The notes beneath the pieces were generated by a model. The model searched no databases, was not told where the DNA came from, and saw nothing but the letters and a program-made list of their open reading frames with translations. This document shows positions 1-8,300 of a stretch of 64,000 bases of DNA, piece by piece. Within the stretch, counting starts at the first letter, position 1; the number at the start of each line of letters is the position of its first letter. A program made the position numbers and the translations under genes. Source of the DNA: Streptomyces plumbidurans (GTDB lineage: Bacteria; Actinomycetota; Actinomycetes; Streptomycetales; Streptomycetaceae); NCBI RefSeq assembly GCF_019857225.1, contig NZ_JAFJSY010000016.1:140375-204374 (forward strand), written 5' to 3'.

Positions 1-915
1 CCGGTGTTTCTCGACACGCCGCTTTATCGATGCGAGGCGCTGGAGGCCGACCTCGGGTGCGCCGTGAGCATCAAACTCGAAACGGCGAACCCGGTCCGCA
101 GCTTCAAGGCTCGCGGCACCGAACTGGTCACGAGCCTCCTTGCCGACAGCGGCTCACGGGCCGCGGTGTGCGCCAGTGCGGGCAACCTCGGGCAGGCTCT
201 CGCGTGGTCGGCTCGCGGCCGGGGGCTCGATGTCACCGTCGTGGCATCGCGCCACGCGACGGCGGCCAAGCTGGAGCGCATCCGTGCCCTGGGCGCCAGG
301 CTGGAACTGGTCGACGGCGACCATGAGTTGGCCCGTGAGCGGGCGGCGGCCATCGCGCTGCACGACGGCATCCGGCTGGTCGAGGACAGCCTGGACGTCG
401 AGACCTGTGAGGGCGCGGCGACGATCGGTCTCGAACTGGCCGACTCTCAGGCGTCGTTCGACGCCGTCCTGATCGCCCTCGGCGGTGGGGCGCTGGCCAC
501 GGGTGTCGGCCATGTGATGAAGGACCTGGCGCCGGGCGTCGAGGTGATCTGCGTGCAGCCGCTGGGCGCACCGGCGATGACCCGGTCATGGCGCCAAGGA
601 CGCGTCGTCACCACCGAGTTCACCGATACCATCGCCGACGGCGTCGCCGGCCGGCGTCCCATCCCGGCCGTCCTGGACGACCTCCTCGCCGTCGCCGACG
701 ACGCCGTACTGGTCCGGGAGGCATCGATCGTGGCCGGTATGCGGCTGCTCCTCGACCGCGCCGGACTCGTCGTCGAACCGTCGGCCGCGCTCGGCGTCGC
801 CGCGCTCCTCGAAGACCGCGCCCGCTTCGCCGGCCGGCATGTGGTCACCATCGTGTGCGGCAGCAATGTCGACAAGGATGCTTATGGTCGTTGGGTCGGA
901 CCGGACGGCCGCTGA
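1..915 (+). CDS. PLP-dependent threonine/serine dehydratase-like enzyme (5' end cut by window)
   Basis: The reading frame is open to the left edge, so the true start probably lies outside the window; a GTG at 4 is the first in-frame candidate. The protein has the fold-type II PLP enzyme signature SFKARGT, with the Schiff-base lysine at about residue 35 counted from that GTG. A substrate-loop SAGNLGQA and a glycine-rich phosphate-binding GGGALATG follow. The C-terminal VCGSNVD matches the end of the serine/threonine dehydratase family. It would deaminate a hydroxy-amino acid to a 2-oxo acid in the cytoplasm. There is no C-terminal ACT regulatory domain, so it resembles catabolic rather than biosynthetic enzymes. 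The exact substrate cannot be read from sequence; diaminopropionate or threo-hydroxyaspartate lyases are alternatives. It converges on the LysR gene that follows. Confidence 0.8.
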   Translation, partial: PVFLDTPLYRCEALEADLGCAVSIKLETANPVRSFKARGTELVTSLLADSGSRAAVCASAGNLGQALAWSARGRGLDVTVVASRHATAAKLERIRALGARLELVDGDHELARERAAAIALHDGIRLVEDSLDVETCEGAATIGLELADSQASFDAVLIALGGGALATGVGHVMKDLAPGVEVICVQPLGAPAMTRSWRQGRVVTTEFTDTIADGVAGRRPIPAVLDDLLAVADDAVLVREASIVAGMRLLLDRAGLVVEPSAALGVAALLEDRARFAGRHVVTIVCGSNVDKDAYGRWVGPDGR

Positions 916-962
916 ACTCCCGCACAGGGCCTGCCTGTTGGCGACTCCCCCCAAGTACTCGC

Positions 963-1895
963 TCAGCCGCTGCTCGGCGGCAGTTGCGCCGGGCTGACCA
1001 GTTCGCCCAGCACCTCGGACATGAAGGCGACCAGCCAGCGCTGCGAAGGGCTCCGTGACGATTCGTGCCGGGCATAGAGGGCCACCTCGATCGGCTCGGT
1101 CTCGAAGGGCAGCCGTACCAGCCGGAGGCGATGGGAGGCGGTGAACACCTCGCCGACGTACTCGGGGACGATCGCTATGAGGTCGGTGCGTTCCAGCAGG
1201 TAGGGCAGCATCGAGAAGCGGGTGGCCTCGACGGCCACCCGGTCCAGCAGGCCGTGGGTGGCGAGCAGGGCCCGCGGCACGACATGGCCGCTGGGGCCGT
1301 ACACCGTCGTGTGCCGCTCGGCCATCAGCTCCGCGAGCGTGACCGACGCACCGCGGACGCGGGGGTGGTCGGCGACGACCATGCCGACGTAGCGCTCGTG
1401 GAAGAGCGGGATGCGCACGGTGCGGTGCGAGGTGAGGACGGGTGTGGCGATGAAGGCGTCCAGTTCGCCGCGGCGCAGTTGGCTCTCGGCGTCGTCCACG
1501 TCCAGCGGGCGGACGGTGAAGGACACCCCGGGCGCGCGCTCGCGGGCCGCCGCCGCGAGCCGGGGCAGCAGCGTCGCCTCGCCGAGGTCGGAGAGGGCGA
1601 CGGTGAAGCGGCCCGACATGGTCGCCGGGTCGAAGTCGTCGCCCTGTCCGGTCGCCGTGTCGATGACGGCAAGGGCCCTCTGCAGCGGCTCGTACAGCCG
1701 CTGCGCGCCCGCGGTCGGAGTGAGGCCGCGACCGGTGCGGCGGAACAGCTCGTCGTCGAAGTGACGGCGCAGCTTGGCCAGGCTGTAGCTCACGGTCGGC
1801 TGCGTGACGTGCAGCGTTTCGGCCGTGGCGGTCACGCTGCCGGTCTCGTAGAGCAGCACGAAGACCCGCGCGAGGTTGAGATCGAAACTCCCCAC
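963..1895 (-). CDS. LysR-family transcriptional regulator
   Basis: An N-terminal winged helix-turn-helix (FDLNLARVF, then VTATAETLHVTQPTVSYSLA with the recognition helix at about residues 25-45) is followed by a LysR substrate-binding domain to the C-terminus; about 310 residues is the family norm. I chose the GTG at 1895 because the family normally begins a few residues before FDLN; an in-frame ATG at 1928 would add an atypical 11-residue extension, and neither start has a strong ribosome binding site. The gene is divergent from the benzoylformate decarboxylase gene with about 100 bp between them, the classic LysR arrangement, so it is probably the local activator of the 1997-7777 catabolic run, with a ring-acid intermediate as inducer. 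The inducer is inference. Confidence 0.88.
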   Translation of the reverse strand: MGSFDLNLARVFVLLYETGSVTATAETLHVTQPTVSYSLAKLRRHFDDELFRRTGRGLTPTAGAQRLYEPLQRALAVIDTATGQGDDFDPATMSGRFTVALSDLGEATLLPRLAAAARERAPGVSFTVRPLDVDDAESQLRRGELDAFIATPVLTSHRTVRIPLFHERYVGMVVADHPRVRGASVTLAELMAERHTTVYGPSGHVVPRALLATHGLLDRVAVEATRFSMLPYLLERTDLIAIVPEYVGEVFTASHRLRLVRLPFETEPIEVALYARHESSRSPSQRWLVAFMSEVLGELVSPAQLPPSSG

Positions 1896-1996
1896 ATCGA
1901 GCCACTCTATATCGCAGCCCGACAACATTTATTGGTCGGCATGTCGGCCGGTGCCTAGCGTGTGCTGCATCACTTCGAAGGGAAGGGAAGCTGCCC
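1896..1996. promoter_or_regulatory. Divergent promoter region, LysR / benzoylformate decarboxylase
   Basis: About 100 bp separate the LysR GTG from the GTG of the decarboxylase. It is locally AT-richer (around 1908-1935) than the flanking genes, as expected for promoters and a LysR box. A strong purine-rich ribosome binding site (GGAAGGGAAG, 1981-1990) precedes the GTG at 1997. I could not pick out a single convincing ATAC-N7-GTAT box. Confidence 0.5.
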
Positions 1997-3577
1997 GTGC
2001 CAACCGTGCGTCGCGTCGCCCATGACTTCCTCGAGCGCCGGGGACTCACCACCGTCTTCGGCAATCCCGGCTCCAACGAACTGCCCTTCCTCGCCGACCT
2101 GCCGGACGGCTTCCGGTACGTCCTGGGGCTGCACGAGGGTGCCGTGGTGGGAATGGCCGACGGGTACGCACAGGCCACGGGCCGCCCGGTGCTCGTCAAT
2201 CTGCATGCCGCCTCCGGCTCCGGCAACGCGATGGGCGCGCTCACCAACGCCGTCGCCGCGCGCACGCCCCTGGTGGTCGTGGCCGGTCAGCAGGTGCGGC
2301 CGGCCATCGGACCGGAGGCCAACCTCTCCAATGTCGATGCTCCGTCCCTGATGAAGCCGCTGGTCGGCTGGGCCGCGGAACCGGCGTGCGCCCAGGATGT
2401 GCCCCGCGCGCTCGCCCAGGCCGTGTTCGAGGCCGAGTTGCAGCGCCGGCCGACCTATCTCTCCGTCCCCTACGACGACTGGGACGTGGACGCCGACGAC
2501 AACGCGTCGGCCGTGCTGGACCGGCAGGTGCAGCGTGCCGCGGTGCCCAGCGGGGAGCAGGCGCGGCTGCTCACCGAGGCGGTCGTCACGGCACGGCGGC
2601 CCGCGCTGGTGCTCGGTGGTGACATCGACACGGCCGGGCTCTTCGACGACGCGGTACGGCTCGCCGAGCGGCTGGGCTGTCCGGTGTGGGCGGCGCCCTC
2701 GCTGTTCCGGCTGCCCTTCCCCAATCGGCATCCGCAGTTCCGGGGGGTGCTGCCCGCCGGGATCGAGCCCGTCTCGCGGGCCTTCGAGGGCCACGATCTC
2801 GTGCTGGTGCTCGGAGCTCCGGTCTTCCGCTACCACGAGTACCTTCCGGGCCGGTACCTGCCCGAGGGCACCCGGCTGATCCAGGTCACGGAGGACGCCT
2901 CGGCCGCCGCACGCGCGCCGATGGGCGAAGCGCTGGTCGCCGAACCCGGCGCGGTGATCGACCTGCTGCTGAAGGCGCTCGACGCGCCCAACACGCCCAC
3001 CGGGGACTACCGATCCGTGCCCGCACCGCTCACCGCGGAGGCGCCGCGGCTGCACCCCGAGGAGGTCTTCGCGGCCCTGCGCGACGAACTGCCCGGTGAC
3101 ACCGCCTACGTGGTGGAGTCGACCTCGACGAACTCCTCCTGGTGGCGCCAGATGGATCTGCGCCGGCCCGGCTCGTACTACTTCCCGGCCGCCGGCGGTC
3201 TCGGGTTCGGCCTGCCCGGCGCGGTCGGCGTCGCCCTGGCCCAGCCCGACCGGCCGGTCGTCGGCGTGATCGGGGACGGCTCGGCCAACTACGGCATCAC
3301 CGCCCTGTGGACGGCCGCACAGCACCGCGTGCCCCTGACCGTGGTGCTGCTGCGCAACGGCACGTACGGCGCGCTGCGCTGGTTCGGCGACCTCCTCGGC
3401 GTGCCGGACGCGCCGGGCATGGACATCCCGGGCCTGGACTTCACCCGTATCGCCGAGGGGTACGGGGTGGCCGCCCAACACGTCGACGGCGTGGAGGAGT
3501 TGCGGGTCGTTCTGTCCCAACTCCCGGACGGCCCGCGGCTGATCCAGGTCGACACCGCGCTCACCACACCGTCCTGA
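1997..3577 (+). CDS. mdlC: Benzoylformate decarboxylase (ThDP-dependent)
   Basis: This decarboxylates benzoylformate (phenylglyoxylate) or ring-substituted analogues to the benzaldehyde, using thiamine diphosphate. Over 526 residues it follows the Pseudomonas putida enzyme closely: FGNPGSNELPFL carries the active-site serine (about residue 26), the cofactor-activating glutamate sits in GLHEGAVVGMADG, the active-site histidine in NLHAASGSGNAMGA, and the second active-site histidine in FRYHEY. The C-terminal ThDP/Mg motif runs from GDGSANYG to LRNGTYG. These residues separate it from acetolactate synthase and pyruvate decarboxylase. It is the first gene of a same-strand run with an aldehyde dehydrogenase and an aromatic acid transporter. 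No mandelate dehydrogenase or racemase is encoded here, so the entry substrate may be the keto acid or a mandelate oxidised elsewhere. Confidence 0.92.
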   Translation: MPTVRRVAHDFLERRGLTTVFGNPGSNELPFLADLPDGFRYVLGLHEGAVVGMADGYAQATGRPVLVNLHAASGSGNAMGALTNAVAARTPLVVVAGQQVRPAIGPEANLSNVDAPSLMKPLVGWAAEPACAQDVPRALAQAVFEAELQRRPTYLSVPYDDWDVDADDNASAVLDRQVQRAAVPSGEQARLLTEAVVTARRPALVLGGDIDTAGLFDDAVRLAERLGCPVWAAPSLFRLPFPNRHPQFRGVLPAGIEPVSRAFEGHDLVLVLGAPVFRYHEYLPGRYLPEGTRLIQVTEDASAAARAPMGEALVAEPGAVIDLLLKALDAPNTPTGDYRSVPAPLTAEAPRLHPEEVFAALRDELPGDTAYVVESTSTNSSWWRQMDLRRPGSYYFPAAGGLGFGLPGAVGVALAQPDRPVVGVIGDGSANYGITALWTAAQHRVPLTVVLLRNGTYGALRWFGDLLGVPDAPGMDIPGLDFTRIAEGYGVAAQHVDGVEELRVVLSQLPDGPRLIQVDTALTTPS

Positions 3578-3664
3578 CCGGCCCGTCACATCGCACGCCC
3601 CCTCCTGACAGGCCCGTCACGTTCGCGCGCCCTCCTGACGGGCCCGCCTCGACCGCACGCCCCT
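3573..3664. repeat. Three degenerate ~30-bp tandem repeats after mdlC
   Basis: Three imperfect copies begin at 3573, 3604 and 3634. Each starts CCTGAC.GGCCCG and ends with a C-rich GC.CGCCCCT. The mdlC stop codon lies inside the first copy. The repeats fill nearly all of the gap before the aldehyde dehydrogenase. They may be a processing or termination spacer, or simply slippage-derived filler. Confidence 0.6.
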
Positions 3665-3707
3665 CCTCGCAGAACTCACCACCCCTCGGGTGACGGAAGG
3701 GAATTCG

Positions 3708-5162
3708 ATGACACTCCTGAACAGCGCCGTCTGGAGCAAGAAGCTCTTCGGCGACGGCTGGAACGACGCCACCCGCGAGCACACGGTCACCGAGCCCGCG
3801 ACCGGTTCCCGGCTCGGCACCGTGGGCCTGGCCACGACGCAGGACGTGCACCGCGCCGCCGCCCGGGCCGCCGAGGCACAGCGGGAGTGGGCGGCCACCC
3901 CTCCGCAGCGGCGCGCGGCCGTGCTGCGCCGCGCGGGCGAGCTGTTCACCGAACATGCCGCCGAGATCGAGGACTGGCTGATCCGTGAGGCGGGCTCGGT
4001 GCGCTCGAAGGCGTCGTTCGAGGTGCAGCTGGCCCTGGGCGAGTGCTTCGAGTGCGCGGCGCTGCCGACGCATCCCCAGGGTGAGGTGCTGACGTCGGAG
4101 GAGGCCCGCTGGTCGTTCGCCCGGCGCCGCCCGGCCGGTGTGGTCAGCGTGATCGCGCCGTTCAACTTCCCGCTCATCCTCGGTCTGCGCTCGGTGGCGC
4201 CCGCGCTGGCGCTCGGCAACGCGGTGCTGCTCAAGCCGGACCCGCGCACCGCGGTCAGCGGTGGTGTCGTCATCGCCCGCGTCTTCGAGGAGGCCGGACT
4301 GCCCTCCGGCCTGCTGCACCTGCTCCCCGGCGACGGCTCGGTCGGCCAGGCGGTCGTCGAGGCACCCGAGGTACGGGTCGTCTCCTTCACCGGGTCCACC
4401 CCGGTCGGGCGGGCCATCGGTGAGCAGGCCGGCCGGCTGCTGAAGCGGGCCCACCTCGAACTCGGCGGGAACAACGCGCTGGTGGTGCTGCCGGGCGCGG
4501 ATGTGCACAAGGCGGCCTCCGCCGGCGCGTTCGGCTCGTATCTGCACCAGGGGCAGATCTGCATGACGACCGGCCGCCACATCGTGCACGAGTCGCTGCT
4601 GGAGGAGTACAGCGCCGTACTCGCCGAAAAGGCCCGCGCGCTGCCCGTCGGCGATCCCGCGCAGGAGGACGTGGCGCTCGGCCCGATCATCGACCGGCGG
4701 CAGCTGGAGCGGGTGCACGGCATCGTCACCGACAGCGTCGCGGCGGGTGCGACCCTGGCCGCTGGCGGCGAGATCGCGGGCGCCTGCTACCCGGCCACCG
4801 TGCTGACCCACCTCACCACCGACATGCCGGCCTGGCGCGAGGAGATCTTCGGACCCGTGGCGCCCGTGATCGGTTTCGCCACCCTCGAAGAGGCCGCGCG
4901 GATCGTCAACGACTGCGAGTACGGACTGTCCGTCGGCATCCTCGGCGACGTCGGCACCGCCATGAAGCTCGCGGACCGGATCGACTCCGGCAAGGTCCAC
5001 ATCAACGAACAGACCGTCGACGACGAGCCCAACGCCCCCTTCGGCGGCGTCAAGGCCTCCGGCACCGGCTCCCGGTTCGGCGGCCCCACCGCCAACGTCG
5101 AGGCCTTCACCGAGACCCAGTGGGTCACCGTCCGCCCCGACATCGCCGACTACCCGTTCTGA
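3708..5162 (+). CDS. Benzaldehyde-type NAD(P)+ aldehyde dehydrogenase
   Basis: It should oxidise the aldehyde made by the neighbouring decarboxylase to the benzoate. The protein is about 484 residues, standard for the aldehyde dehydrogenase superfamily. It has the cofactor-fold segment VIAPFNFPL, the nucleotide loop FTGSTPVGRAIGE, the general-base glutamate in HLELGGNNA and the catalytic cysteine in GQICMT. This pattern fits benzaldehyde/vanillin-type dehydrogenases. I chose ATG 3708 because GAAGGGA (3695-3701) is well spaced from it; an in-frame GTG at 3690 would add six residues and has no ribosome binding site. It is the second gene of the catabolic run, about 130 bp after mdlC. Confidence 0.87.
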   Translation: MTLLNSAVWSKKLFGDGWNDATREHTVTEPATGSRLGTVGLATTQDVHRAAARAAEAQREWAATPPQRRAAVLRRAGELFTEHAAEIEDWLIREAGSVRSKASFEVQLALGECFECAALPTHPQGEVLTSEEARWSFARRRPAGVVSVIAPFNFPLILGLRSVAPALALGNAVLLKPDPRTAVSGGVVIARVFEEAGLPSGLLHLLPGDGSVGQAVVEAPEVRVVSFTGSTPVGRAIGEQAGRLLKRAHLELGGNNALVVLPGADVHKAASAGAFGSYLHQGQICMTTGRHIVHESLLEEYSAVLAEKARALPVGDPAQEDVALGPIIDRRQLERVHGIVTDSVAAGATLAAGGEIAGACYPATVLTHLTTDMPAWREEIFGPVAPVIGFATLEEAARIVNDCEYGLSVGILGDVGTAMKLADRIDSGKVHINEQTVDDEPNAPFGGVKASGTGSRFGGPTANVEAFTETQWVTVRPDIADYPF

Positions 5163-5213
5163 AACCTCCCCCGTCCCCACCCCGTCCCCCGCAGCCGCTC
5201 CAGAGGGAACTCC

Positions 5214-6479
5214 ATGGCCAACACCACATCCGCCGACGCACCCGGCACCACCACGAGCAGAGGCTCCGACGGCCGCACCGCCTGGACCGTCGTCCTGTGC
5301 TGGATCACCGTCCTGCTGGAGGGCTACGACCTCGTCGTCCTCGGCGCCATCATCCCCACCCTCCTGAAGACCCGTCACCTCGGCATGACGGCCGGCGACG
5401 CCACCACCGTCGCCACGCTGTCCCTAGTCGGTGTCGCCATCGGCGCCGTCGCGGTCGGTCCGCTCGCCGACCGGTTCGGACGGCGACTGCTGCTCATCGG
5501 CTCGGTGGTGGAGTTCTCCGTCCTCACCCTGCTGGTGCCGCTCTCCTCCTCCGTCGCGATGTTCGCCGCCCTGCGGCTCGTCGCCGGCATCGGCCTCGGC
5601 GCGTGCATGCCGGCCTCACTGACGATGATGGCCGAGCACATGCCCGCCGCACGCCGGGCCCGCGCCAGCACACTGACCATGACCGGCTACCACACCGGTG
5701 CCGTCATCACCTCCCTGCTGGCCCTACAGGTCACCGGCGACTGGCAGGTCCTCTTCTACGTCCTCGGCGTCGCCGGCCTGGGCATCGCGGTCCTGCAGTG
5801 GTTCAAGCTGCCCGAGTCGGAGGCCTACGTCCGCGCCCAGCAGGCGCCGGCCTCCCAGCGCGTCCCCTTCACCGAACTGCTCAAGCCGGCCTACCTGCGC
5901 GCGGGCATCGGCGTCTGGGTCGCCTCGTTCATGGGTCTGCTGCTCGTCTACGGCCTCAACACCTGGCTGCCCAAGCTGATGAACGACGCCGGCTACCCCG
6001 TCCCCACGGCCGTCACCCAGCTGCTCGTCCTCAATGTCGGCGGTGTGGTCGGCCTGGTGCTGGGCGGCTTCGTCGCCGACCGGCGGGGCATCAAGCTCAC
6101 CACACTCGGCTGGTTCGCCCTCTCGGTGGTCATGCTGGCCTGCCTCAGCGTGAAGATGCACAGCGACCTGCTGCTCGACACCGTCGTCTTCCTCACCGGC
6201 GTGTTCGTCTTCTCCGCACAGGTGCTGGTCTACGCCTACGTCACCCACTACTACCCGGCGGCCGTCCGCGGCACCGCACTCGGCTCCGCCTCCGGCATCG
6301 GCCGTATCGGATCCATCGTCGGCCCGACCGTCACCGGCGCACTCGTCGCCGCCGGCATCGGCCACCCCTGGGGCTTCTACTTCTTCGCCGCCGTCGCCGT
6401 CGCCGCGTTCCTGGCCGTACTCACCCTTCCGGTCCGGGCGGCCGGGGCTCCCGTCGAGGCGGCGGAACCCGCCGTCTGA
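5214..6479 (+). CDS. MFS transporter, aromatic acid:H+ symporter type
   Basis: A 421-residue major facilitator protein with about 12 hydrophobic segments. The first helix ends in LLEGYDLVVLG, a variant of the DGYD motif that marks the aromatic acid:H+ symporter family (PcaK, BenK). The loop motif PLADRFGRR follows helix 2, and VADRRG is the equivalent in the second half. It probably imports an aromatic acid such as a phenylglyoxylate, mandelate or benzoate across the cytoplasmic membrane. AGAGGGAA just before the ATG is a good ribosome binding site. It lies 51 bp after the dehydrogenase and so is probably in the same transcript. The exact substrate is inference from neighbours. Confidence 0.88.
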   Translation: MANTTSADAPGTTTSRGSDGRTAWTVVLCWITVLLEGYDLVVLGAIIPTLLKTRHLGMTAGDATTVATLSLVGVAIGAVAVGPLADRFGRRLLLIGSVVEFSVLTLLVPLSSSVAMFAALRLVAGIGLGACMPASLTMMAEHMPAARRARASTLTMTGYHTGAVITSLLALQVTGDWQVLFYVLGVAGLGIAVLQWFKLPESEAYVRAQQAPASQRVPFTELLKPAYLRAGIGVWVASFMGLLLVYGLNTWLPKLMNDAGYPVPTAVTQLLVLNVGGVVGLVLGGFVADRRGIKLTTLGWFALSVVMLACLSVKMHSDLLLDTVVFLTGVFVFSAQVLVYAYVTHYYPAAVRGTALGSASGIGRIGSIVGPTVTGALVAAGIGHPWGFYFFAAVAVAAFLAVLTLPVRAAGAPVEAAEPAV

Positions 6480-6553
6480 CACAGCGCGAGAACTTCGGGA
6501 TGCTGCAAGGACGTTGACCCTCGCGCACGACTTCGCGCCGGAGGAGAGGCTCC

Positions 6554-7777
6554 ATGTCGGACAGACTCGACCGCACGCGCGCACCACGCATCGCCATCGT
6601 CGGCGGCGGTATCGGCGGCCTCGCCGCCTGCGCCTTCGTACGTCGCGCGGGTCTGACCGCCACCGTGTACGAGCAGGCGCCCGCCCTCAGGGAGGTGGGC
6701 GCCGGGCTCGTCATGGCACCCAATGCCGTACGACTGCTGCGCCGTCTCGGCGTCATGGACCACTTTCTGCGACGGGCCGTACCGCTGGAGTGGGGCTGGG
6801 AGTTCCGCCGCTGGGCGGACGGCGGTGTGCTGTCGGTCGAGCGGCTGACCGGCGTGTGCGAGCGGCTCTACGGCGAGCGGACGTACGTCGTCCACCGGGC
6901 CGATCTGCTGGACGCCGTGAAGTCGGCCGTGCCCGCCGAGTGGGTCCGTCTCGGCGCCCGGTGCACGGCCGTGGAGGCGGCCGCGGACGGTGCGGTGCTG
7001 CACTTCGCTGACGGAAGCCGCGTCGAGGCCGACGTCGTCATCGGCGCCGACGGTCTCCATTCCGTCGTCCGCGGTGCGGTCACCCGGCCCGTGCGGCCGG
7101 AGTACTCCGGGATGTGCGCCTTCCGCACCGTCGTGCCCGCCGGCGCCGCGCCCGCGTTCGCCCTGCGCCCCGCCCAGACCCTCTGGCTCGGACCCGGACG
7201 GCACTTCGTGCACTACCCCATCGCCGCCGGGAGCGCGGTGAACGTCGTCGCCTTCGCCCCGGCCGGGGACTTCACCGACGAGTCCTGGAGCGCCACCGCC
7301 ACCACCGGGGAGTTCCTCGCCGAGTTCGCCGGGTGGGACGCCCGCGTGCGGGACCTCATCACCGCCGGCGGGGTCCCGGGCCGCTGGGCCCTGCTGGACC
7401 GCGCGCCGCTGCGGCACTGGAGCCGCGGCCCGATCACGCTGCTCGGCGACGCCGCGCACCCCATGTTCCCGTTCTTCGCCCAGGGCGCGGCCCAGTCCGT
7501 CGAGGACGCCGCCGTGCTGGCCCGCTGTCTGGCCGCCGCCCCGGACGAGCCCGAGCGGGCACTGAAGCGGTACGAAGCGGCCCGCATCGACCGCACCACC
7601 CGCCTCCAGCAGGTCTCTCACGCCCGCCGCGACCTCAACCACCTGCCGGACGGCCCCGATCAGCGCTCCCGCGACGCCGCCCTCACGGCCTCCGACCCGC
7701 TGGTCGACAACGGCTGGATCTACGGCTACGACGCCGAGGCGGCGCTCGCCGACACAGGTTCGCCGTCAGCGGGTTGA
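6554..7777 (+). CDS. FAD-dependent aromatic hydroxylase (salicylate/hydroxybenzoate hydroxylase-like)
   Basis: A class A flavoprotein monooxygenase of 407 residues. The N-terminal dinucleotide fold has IVGGGIGGLAA (about residues 16-26), the DG motif is GADGLHSVVR and the FAD-ribose motif is LLGDAAHPMFPFFAQGAAQ. There is no predicted signal or membrane segment. The family uses NAD(P)H and O2 to hydroxylate or oxidatively decarboxylate phenolic acids, and the closest themes are salicylate 1-hydroxylase and 3-hydroxybenzoate 6-hydroxylase. GGAGGAGAGG precedes the ATG. As the last gene of the run it may process the (hydroxy)benzoate made by the decarboxylase/dehydrogenase pair, giving a catechol or gentisate. 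Which ring acid it uses cannot be decided here. Confidence 0.83.
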   Translation: MSDRLDRTRAPRIAIVGGGIGGLAACAFVRRAGLTATVYEQAPALREVGAGLVMAPNAVRLLRRLGVMDHFLRRAVPLEWGWEFRRWADGGVLSVERLTGVCERLYGERTYVVHRADLLDAVKSAVPAEWVRLGARCTAVEAAADGAVLHFADGSRVEADVVIGADGLHSVVRGAVTRPVRPEYSGMCAFRTVVPAGAAPAFALRPAQTLWLGPGRHFVHYPIAAGSAVNVVAFAPAGDFTDESWSATATTGEFLAEFAGWDARVRDLITAGGVPGRWALLDRAPLRHWSRGPITLLGDAAHPMFPFFAQGAAQSVEDAAVLARCLAAAPDEPERALKRYEAARIDRTTRLQQVSHARRDLNHLPDGPDQRSRDAALTASDPLVDNGWIYGYDAEAALADTGSPSAG

Positions 7778-7905
7778 ACCTCGGCGGAGCACGGCGGCTT
7801 TCGACGAGGATCGAATCACCTGGCCGGTGGCGCCGATGTCCGGGCAGTCTGAAGACGCACGCGACCAAGCAATGCGCAGTACCGACCAACAGGGGGAACC
7901 ACGGC

Positions 7906-8280
7906 ATGCGTAAACGTGCTGCTTTCGGTGCGGTGGCGGCGGCCGCCTTCACCACCGTCCTGGCGACCGCGCCGGGGGCCTCGGCGGAGCCCAATCCGCC
8001 CGGCTGCCCGAAGGAATACTTCTGCGCCTACAGCGGCCCCGACGAAACCGGCCAACTCGTCCTGAAGACCGCCGGGAACTGGACCGGGAGCGTGGCCTTC
8101 CGCTCCGCGTTCAACAACGGCGTCCGTTTCCCGGGCGCCGACCACGTCGACATGACGTACGCCGTCGACGGCGGAGGGGAGACCGTCTGCCTCCACTACA
8201 ACCCGGGTCCCGGCGTCTACAAGGGCAATGCCGCTCCGGGCACCCGCATCGTCAAGGTCAAGTGGCGCGGCGAGTGCTGA
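7906..8280 (+). CDS. Secreted peptidase inhibitor I36-like protein, copy 1
   Basis: A 124-residue exported protein with a Sec signal peptide (MRKRA, hydrophobic stretch, cleavage near GASA|EPN). The mature part has four cysteines (PPGC, FCAY, TVCLHY, GEC-end), and the FCAYSG... NWTGS... FNNG pattern is that of the small beta/gamma-crystallin-like I36 inhibitor family found in Streptomyces. The prototype (SMI) inhibits a metalloprotease, but many members have no tested activity. AGGGGGAA precedes the ATG. Its stop is 20 bp before the start of a close paralogue, so the pair looks like a tandem duplication. The nearby aromatic genes suggest no functional link. Confidence 0.82.
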   Translation: MRKRAAFGAVAAAAFTTVLATAPGASAEPNPPGCPKEYFCAYSGPDETGQLVLKTAGNWTGSVAFRSAFNNGVRFPGADHVDMTYAVDGGGETVCLHYNPGPGVYKGNAAPGTRIVKVKWRGEC

Positions 8281-8300
8281 GCACAGGGGGGAAGCGCACC

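Noticed and set aside
586..2265. A 559-codon open frame on the minus strand over the dehydratase and decarboxylase ends
   Set aside because: Its residue composition is arginine/proline-rich as expected for antisense frames in GC-rich DNA. It overlaps three genes with clear family matches and has no motif of its own.
3573..3664. CRISPR array
   Set aside because: The three copies are contiguous and degenerate with no unique spacers or cas genes.
3561..5378. A 605-codon minus-strand open frame opposite the aldehyde dehydrogenase
   Set aside because: The glycine/valine-rich composition and complete overlap with a well supported gene mark it as an antisense artefact.
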